Shown one piece after another: positions 6,966-11,193 of a stretch of DNA of 11,193 nt. The stretch's first letter is position 1. Every line of letters begins with the position of its first letter. Where the stretch lies: positions 1 through 11,193 of the forward strand of contig CAMLER010000098.1 of the NCBI GenBank assembly GCA_946478915.1, in the 5' to 3' direction. This DNA comes from an uncultured Chryseolinea sp. GTDB taxonomy: Bacteria; Bacteroidota; Bacteroidia; Cytophagales; Cyclobacteriaceae. The position numbers and the translations under genes were made by a program. The notes beneath the pieces were generated by a model. It had not been told where the DNA came from and searched no databases. It was given only the letters and a program-made list of their open reading frames with translations.

Positions 6966-7868
6966 TCAATCAATTAATCCGTCTAGCCAATGGATCGTGT
7001 TGAGAAGAAATTGCATATTCTGTGAAGCCGTCTTTGCGTTCATACCGAACTTATTTTTTCCATATCGTTGGGCCGTGAACATTGCCGCTTCCCCAAATAC
7101 CGCAATCCTACCAGATCCGTATCGAAGGTATGCACCTTGAACAAAACCCTCAGCTGGTATTCTGGGTGTGAGTTCAGTGAATTCCCATGCCGTACTAGGA
7201 AGAAGAATCTCGTAATCCTTATTTAAGGTAATCACACGTACGGCGTCCTCGGGCACCTGGAAGCCCTGGCCGGTAAAAGTTTGAACAGAAGTTACACGTT
7301 CAACATCACCTCTACCCTTGGTTATTGCGCATTCTTCCAGCCCGGTTCCTGACTTAAAAATATCCCTGTCATTTTTTTCCTTTCTTGCGAACCCATTATA
7401 AAACTTTATCCCGAACGACGCTGCAAGCTTCTCAGCGGCTCCCGGAAACGGCATGTGATCTGCAATCAACAATAACGAACCTCCTGCCTTCACCCAGGCA
7501 TTGATGGCATTGATCTCATCATCAGTAAACACTGATGGCGTAGGTAGGGTCCACCGTTGCAAATTATCCCGGTGAATAGCATTGGCTACGACTACGATTT
7601 TTGCGGGCCTTAGAGTTTCAGCGTTGAAGGTTTCTGTTAACGGTCTGACAATATATCCGTCCTTCTCCAACACGTTGGCAAACGGCCTGAATCCGCCCGA
7701 CATCGTATGAAAGTTATTATGCGCTTCGTCAATACAGATAACAGAACCTTGCTTCGGGTGGTATGCAGGGTTTGCGACCATAGGACTAAACAACGTATCA
7801 GGCACCTGCTGGGCAAATAAGGATACTACAGAAAATAACGTAAGAATACCTACTGCGATAGAAACCAT
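6966..7868 (-). CDS. Secreted DUF4350 / GldG-like GATase-fold protein
   Basis: 300 residues from the ATG at 7868. The start is chosen because it gives a clean signal peptide (hydrophobic residues 2-18, then LFAQQVP); the frame continues up to a TTG at 7982. The mature part resembles the DUF4350/IFT52-GldG class of glutamine-amidotransferase-like folds. Visible pieces are SVICIDEAHNNFHTM (42-56), KIVVVANAIHR (90-100), FTDDEINAINAWVKAGGSLLLIADHMP (114-140, the segment most typical of the family) and SGRIAVFGEAAMFTAQ (252-267). No Cys-His-Glu amidotransferase triad is evident, so it may bind rather than catalyse. Likely periplasmic, with unknown function. It lies 82 bases after the DUF2314 gene on the same strand and is probably the last gene of that cluster. 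Confidence 0.8.
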   Translation of the reverse strand: MVSIAVGILTLFSVVSLFAQQVPDTLFSPMVANPAYHPKQGSVICIDEAHNNFHTMSGGFRPFANVLEKDGYIVRPLTETFNAETLRPAKIVVVANAIHRDNLQRWTLPTPSVFTDDEINAINAWVKAGGSLLLIADHMPFPGAAEKLAASFGIKFYNGFARKEKNDRDIFKSGTGLEECAITKGRGDVERVTSVQTFTGQGFQVPEDAVRVITLNKDYEILLPSTAWEFTELTPRIPAEGFVQGAYLRYGSGRIAVFGEAAMFTAQRYGKNKFGMNAKTASQNMQFLLNTIHWLDGLID

Positions 7869-7950
7869 GCGTCGATTAAATTTTGTTGTCTTAAAACTAA
7901 GCGGAATGCCCGCGAGAAGAAGATGCAAAAAACTGAGTTTAAAATTCGGG

Positions 7951-8451
7951 TCAATCAATTTTTGCACCCAACGTTCGATCAAATCTTTTCCTTTCTGAAT
8001 TACTCATTCGATCCCGCAGGACCCGAATCGTGAGACCACCAATCAGTTTATCATTCTCGATATAAAACCAATCTGAAATTTTGTCCTTTTCTATCTCCAC
8101 CGCGTCGCCTAGTCGTACAGTTGTAACGCTTTGCGGAAGATTGTCGACGATACCAATCAATTTCTCCCCTTTGAATTCCATGTTCGTCAGCCAAATATGT
8201 TCTGCGCCAAATTCTGTAGCAAAAGGCATTTTTACCGAAAAGTTTCTTCGCTTGCCATCATTGGTTTTAAAAGCGGCAATAAAATCATCAAATGTCAGCC
8301 TTGATTTCCGAATGGCATCATTAATTTGTTCGTCACCACTATCGACATCGTAGATCGTTGGTTCGCCGTTCCTCTCTGTTTTCCCATCAGCCTGCGCCAG
8401 CACCGCTTGAGAAATGAAAAGAATAAGAATTATAAGGACATTTTTCATCAT
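7951..8451 (-). CDS. Secreted DUF2314 (YegJ-like) protein
   Basis: 166 residues from the ATG at 8451, with an alternative ATG one codon later. This start gives a short Lys-containing n-region, a hydrophobic core IILILFISQAV and an LAQ cleavage site near residue 20. The rest matches the DUF2314 family: FDDFIAAFK (54-62), FSVKMPFATEFGAEHIW (71-87), IGIVDNLPQSV (99-109), LGDAVEIEKDKISDWFYI (114-131) and GGLTIRVLRD (138-147). The family includes E. coli YegJ; its function is unknown, and many members are secreted or cytoplasmic single-domain proteins. The gene starts 20 bases after the methyltransferase-like gene, so the two are likely co-transcribed. Confidence 0.85.
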   Translation of the reverse strand: MMKNVLIILILFISQAVLAQADGKTERNGEPTIYDVDSGDEQINDAIRKSRLTFDDFIAAFKTNDGKRRNFSVKMPFATEFGAEHIWLTNMEFKGEKLIGIVDNLPQSVTTVRLGDAVEIEKDKISDWFYIENDKLIGGLTIRVLRDRMSNSERKRFDRTLGAKID

Positions 8452-8471
8452 ACGACATTTTAACTCATTAA

Positions 8472-8963
8472 TTAGACCCACCGCCGCACCTTCTCGCAAT
8501 AATTCAAATAATCCTGGCCAAAATCTTTTCTAAGTCGAGGCTCTTCATGTATCACGATAAACAAATTAAAAGCTATAAAGATTACGGCAAGGTACATCCA
8601 GAGGGACACGGACTCTGTCACAATCGCTTCCCCGATCAATATCATCATCACACCCACATACATTGGATTTCGTGAATAGCGATACAGACCGCGTACAACC
8701 AAACGCCTCGTCGGATCTATCGGTGATAATGTGCCTTTTCCCTCCCACACAAATTGTAGAATACATCGGAGCATGATAATCAATCCGACGATCAAAAGAG
8801 AAATGCCGGCATAGGTCTGGAAACTCCAGGGTGTTTCCAACCGTGTGTCTCCACCCAGGATGTAATAAGGAATAACCCCGGCGACCAGACCAGGCTGCAG
8901 CACCGTGAAGATTAAATTACGCAACAGCAGTGAAGCCGTTGATTCCTGTTGCATAGTGTCCAT
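8472..8963 (-). CDS. Isoprenylcysteine carboxyl methyltransferase-family membrane protein
   Basis: 163 residues with about four hydrophobic segments (roughly 15-37, 51-71, 102-117 and 121-138). The C-terminal half carries the signature of bacterial ICMT/PEMT-like membrane methyltransferases: GLYRYSRNPMYVG (92-104) followed by IHEEPRLRKDFGQDY (138-152), which bind S-adenosylmethionine and the substrate head group. Bacteria do not prenylate proteins in the eukaryotic way, so the natural substrate (lipid, small molecule or peptide) is unknown. It starts with ATG 14 bases after the carboxypeptidase-like regulatory gene and precedes the DUF2314 gene by 20 bases, consistent with a polycistronic transcript. 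Confidence 0.88.
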   Translation of the reverse strand: MDTMQQESTASLLLRNLIFTVLQPGLVAGVIPYYILGGDTRLETPWSFQTYAGISLLIVGLIIMLRCILQFVWEGKGTLSPIDPTRRLVVRGLYRYSRNPMYVGVMMILIGEAIVTESVSLWMYLAVIFIAFNLFIVIHEEPRLRKDFGQDYLNYCEKVRRWV

Positions 8964-8977
8964 ATAAAATCAGAAAG

Positions 8978-9346
8978 CTATCTATGATTCCGGGCCATCC
9001 ATTCGTTACTAATTTTCCTATTGCTTTTTTTCAGTTGTTTCCAATCGTTCAGATGAATGGTCTTCGCGTTCTCGCCCTCCTCAAATTTCAAATATATTTC
9101 CAGATCGAGCCCAAAGAGATGAACAAAGACGTCACCTTGATTTTCAACCGTCAACTCAAATTTCCCGTTCAGGTCAGTGACCACTGCATTGTTTGTTCCC
9201 AGCTGAATAACAGCCAATCCGGGAACCGGACTATTCTCTTCGCTCAGAATCTCACCCTTGATCATTCTTGCTTCCTGCGAATACACACGTCCTTGCACCA
9301 GCATAGTCGCGATGATCAGGATCGTTATATAAGGTTTATGTTTCAT
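8978..9346 (-). CDS. Small secreted carboxypeptidase-like regulatory domain protein
   Basis: 122 residues from the ATG at 9346. Residues 1-24 form a signal peptide (KHKPY n-region, ITILIIATMLVQG core, VYSQ cleavage). The mature part is a single CarboxypepD_reg-like beta-sandwich: MIKGEILSEENSPVPGLAVIQLGTNNAVVTDLNGKFELTV (residues ~28-67), the fold that often precedes TonB-dependent receptors. Here it stands alone and ends in a basic tail (KQLKKSNRKI). Such small proteins are common in Bacteroidota and have no proven function. It leads the run of four closely spaced minus-strand genes. A coding-looking frame upstream ends 11 bases inside this gene. Confidence 0.82.
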   Translation of the reverse strand: MKHKPYITILIIATMLVQGRVYSQEARMIKGEILSEENSPVPGLAVIQLGTNNAVVTDLNGKFELTVENQGDVFVHLFGLDLEIYLKFEEGENAKTIHLNDWKQLKKSNRKISNEWMARNHR

Positions 9347-9500
9347 TTGCAGGTCGATTCAACAGGTACGTCAAATTGAGCCCATTGACGGGTGTATCCA
9401 CAAAATACCCATTAATTACGAATGATCGTTGAGATTTTCGAAATTTCTGATCCCTGACCAATGTCTGGTGGTACGCCAAGCCGGCAATTTCTCCCGCGTT
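9336..9500 (-). other. Coding-looking remnant overlapping the start of the next gene
   Basis: A 54-codon open frame without ATG (a TTG at 9479 is possible, with GGAG ten bases before it). It ends in TAA at 9336-9338, overlapping the ATG of the downstream gene by 11 bases as coupled genes do. The C-terminal part (SFVINGYFVDTPVNGLNL) looks like a real beta-rich protein end rather than noise. The frame is closed upstream by a TGA at 9501-9503. It may be the 3' end of a decayed gene or a very short gene. I do not recognise it. Confidence 0.22.
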
Positions 9501-9539
9501 TCAAGCGCATAACAAAGGAAAAAATCCCGAGCTAGTTCC

Positions 9540-9710
9540 TTAAGAAAAGAGGATGTATAAGATAATCGACCAAAAAACAATGCTTAAAAGGCACAGATAC
9601 CTTTTCCACAATATGATTTTTGCATGAACCAGGTTAGCTACCCGCGTACTCCGGGTCATGTTGGCCACACCATTGACGAAGATGGCGCGGATCTGCTCAT
9701 TATCATTCAT
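9540..9710 (-). CDS. Possible 56-residue single-pass membrane protein
   Basis: A complete ATG-to-TAA frame of 56 residues. The N-terminal half is polar and mildly basic (MNDNEQIRAIFVNGVANM, then TRSTRVANLVHAK). It is followed by one strongly hydrophobic segment of about 18 residues (YLCLLSIVFWSIILYILF, 38-55) and a single terminal serine. Hydrophilic head, transmembrane tail and no internal stop are what a small tail-anchored or inner-membrane protein would show. No clear Shine-Dalgarno sequence precedes the ATG. It lies between the Fe-S oxidoreductase gene and the envelope cluster, all on the same strand. No family is recognised; it could be chance. Confidence 0.4.
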   Translation of the reverse strand: MNDNEQIRAIFVNGVANMTRSTRVANLVHAKIILWKRYLCLLSIVFWSIILYILFS

Positions 9711-9837
9711 CTGTCTGGATCGTTAAGCATGACCCGTGCGTAGCTCAGGACAATGCTATTCCAAGATTTTCAAATTGTACCTTCTTTCAAATGACAAAGA
9801 TTTTTGGAATGTGTGTTATCCGTCATTTTGATTTCTG

Positions 9838-11193
9838 TCAAATTTTATTATCAAGACCTTCATCGACAAGGTAGAGGATCGATTCATAATTCTGTTTCAC
9901 TGCCACAGACATAGCCATCTCGCATGTTTTAGTCGTCGAATAATATCCCTCGTACGTTCCCAGGATTTCCGTTGCTTCCGCCGCAGTTGCAGAGTGTGTG
10001 AGTTCGGGAAACAAAAAGCCACGGTCACCTGCCATGCCGCAGCATCCTGCTTTTGCCGGAACATCTACTACCGCTGAAAAATGTTTGGCAATACGCAAGA
10101 ACTTACCTTCGGTACCCATCTTTTGTAGCGAGCATACGGGATGAAGTACAACGCGCTTCTTTTTGATAACTGTATTCACCCGTTGCAATATCACATCGTG
10201 CAGAAAATCCACGCTGTCCAGAATTTGAAGAAGATCGAAGTTGATTTTGTTTTCATTATTAAGTGCTGATCTCAGCTGCCGCAAGGTATATGCGCACGAG
10301 CTGACGTCAATTACTACAGGTAATTTTCCCTCCTGACTTGACGCCCACAGCTGCTGAACAATTTTGTTGGCAGTGAAGACATAGGCTTCCTTGAATCCTT
10401 TGGACGAAAATATCTGTCCGCAGCAACTGCCCATATAATCATTCAACACCACAACATTTACGTTTGCCTTCGCACAAATACTCATAAAGGTTTCGACCAG
10501 ATTTTTCTGCTTTCCATCGTAGACCCCCATAGTTCTGGAGATACATGCCGGGAAGTATACGATAGATAAGTCGCCATCCAAATTTCTTCTTCGTTCTAAT
10601 ATCGAAAGATCAGCCGGAGGAGGAATTTGGTTAGTCCATAATGGAAAATCATGGATGTAACTTTTCAATCCACGGGTGATTTTCGTCATAGTAAGCTTCC
10701 CAAAAATATTGTTTAACGTTTGCCCTGTACGCAAAGCGAAGCGCGTCAACATTTCAACAGTCTTGAAATTCTTAGCCGTCCACAAAGCGAGTCTGCCGCT
10801 GGTTGCTGAGTGGTTCTCATACCTAAGGCGCTTGATTAGATCACCCGTATTGATATCCACAGGACATGCGATGGCACAAAGTCCATCGACAGCACAGGTT
10901 TCAATACCATCATATTGATACTGGTTAAGCAATAATTTATATTTATCTTTTTCGCCTGAAAGCTGATGACTTTTTAATACCCTCCTGATCACAATTCGTC
11001 TACGAGGTGTAGTGGTAAGATCTCTGCTGGGACATTTGTGCTCGCAGTAACCGCACTCGATGCACCTGTCAACCTCCTCTTCAACGGTAGGCAATTCCTT
11101 CAGGCTTCTGATGTGCGCATTTTTATCTTCGTTAACGATCACGCCAGGGTTCAGCAAATTTGTCGGATCAGATACTTCCTTTATCTTTTTGAT
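9838..11193 (-). CDS. Fe-S half of an FAD/Fe-S D-lactate (glycolate) dehydrogenase-like protein, 5' partial
   Basis: The frame is open to the right edge, and its first residues (EVSDPTNLLNPGVIVN) are the familiar junction after an FAD-linked oxidase C-terminal domain, so at least half of a ~950-residue protein lies outside. A first 4Fe-4S motif CIECGYCEHKCP is encoded at about 11064-11029, and a second, CAVDGLCAIACP, at about 10896-10861, where one Cys position holds Asp. Two CCG-domain motifs follow, GSCCGQIF (near 10430) and AGCCGMAGDRGF (near 10030), with PACISR and HPVCSLQ before them. Proteins of this type (YdiJ- or Dld-like) oxidise 2-hydroxy acids at the membrane and pass electrons towards quinone. 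D-lactate, 2-hydroxyglutarate and glycolate are all possible substrates. The TTG at 11157 is not a true start. Confidence 0.9.
   Translation of the reverse strand: MKKIKEVSDPTNLLNPGVIVNEDKNAHIRSLKELPTVEEEVDRCIECGYCEHKCPSRDLTTTPRRRIVIRRVLKSHQLSGEKDKYKLLLNQYQYDGIETCAVDGLCAIACPVDINTGDLIKRLRYENHSATSGRLALWTAKNFKTVEMLTRFALRTGQTLNNIFGKLTMTKITRGLKSYIHDFPLWTNQIPPPADLSILERRRNLDGDLSIVYFPACISRTMGVYDGKQKNLVETFMSICAKANVNVVVLNDYMGSCCGQIFSSKGFKEAYVFTANKIVQQLWASSQEGKLPVVIDVSSCAYTLRQLRSALNNENKINFDLLQILDSVDFLHDVILQRVNTVIKKKRVVLHPVCSLQKMGTEGKFLRIAKHFSAVVDVPAKAGCCGMAGDRGFLFPELTHSATAAEATEILGTYEGYYSTTKTCEMAMSVAVKQNYESILYLVDEGLDNKI

Noticed and set aside
3239..7885. The 14-base string CAACAAAATTTAAT occurs on the minus strand just before the chosen starts of both the hydrolase (near 3242-3255) and the DUF4350-like gene (near 7874-7887).
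   Set aside because: A 14-base AT-rich match is expected about once by chance in a window this size, and A/T-rich leaders are normal here. It mildly supports the start choices but not a shared regulator.
9652..9736. CGGGTCATG and CATGACCCG form a nine-base inverted repeat 67 bases apart.
   Set aside because: Several such pairs are expected by chance at this distance, the match does not extend, and the left arm lies inside the small candidate gene.
9815..9821. A lone GTTATCC near the end of the Fe-S protein gene.
   Set aside because: A single seven-base match is expected by chance and has no neighbouring units.
10861..10896. Asp in place of one Cys in the second 4Fe-4S motif (CAVDGLCAIACP).
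   Set aside because: As I recall, DGLC/DGMC is common at this site in FAD/Fe-S lactate dehydrogenase-like proteins, so it is probably normal for the family.

Overview
The window most likely comes from a member of the Bacteroidota (Cytophagia/Chitinophagia-like). The inference rests on secreted proteins whose signal peptides end in AQ or SQ, a short stand-alone carboxypeptidase-like regulatory domain protein, weak Shine-Dalgarno signals with A/T-rich leaders, and small intergenic heptamer repeats. No rRNA, tRNA, CRISPR array, transposase or integrase was seen. The taxonomic call has moderate confidence.

Layout: (1) Positions 2-2122, plus strand: 3' part of a large exported protein with a carboxypeptidase-regulatory-like domain, one CxxCH haem motif and a beta-propeller-like region. 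Its first ~240 bases are much more GC-rich than the rest. (2) Positions 2122-2395: an inverted pair of GTTATCC-type heptamer arrays around a ~123-base core, lying between two convergent genes and running into the end of both. (3) Positions 6818-2385, minus strand: a tightly packed five-gene operon, in transcription order SDR oxidoreductase, ROK sugar kinase, SIS phosphosugar protein, stand-alone MetE-type methyltransferase core, and UlaG-like metallo-beta-lactamase-fold hydrolase. (4) Positions 6819-6965: a gap with a second, different heptamer array and an AT-rich hairpin. (5) Positions 9346-6966, minus strand: four envelope or secreted genes (carboxypeptidase-like regulatory domain protein, isoprenylcysteine-methyltransferase-like membrane protein, DUF2314 protein, DUF4350-like protein). 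(6) Positions 9347-9837: a gap with a plausible 56-residue membrane protein gene and a short coding-looking remnant. (7) Positions 9838-11193, minus strand: the Fe-S half of a large FAD/Fe-S D-lactate/glycolate dehydrogenase-like protein whose FAD half lies beyond the right edge.

How the genes may work together: the five-gene operon has the parts of a small carbohydrate route (NAD(P)-dependent oxidation, phosphorylation, phosphosugar handling, and a hydrolase of the family that opens sugar-phosphate lactones). The MetE-like gene does not fit any route known to me, so this is the best candidate in the window for an undescribed pathway. The 9346-6966 group is probably a house-keeping or envelope cluster of unknown purpose. 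The repeat elements at 2122-2395 and 6890-6917 are the clearest structure not explained by genes.
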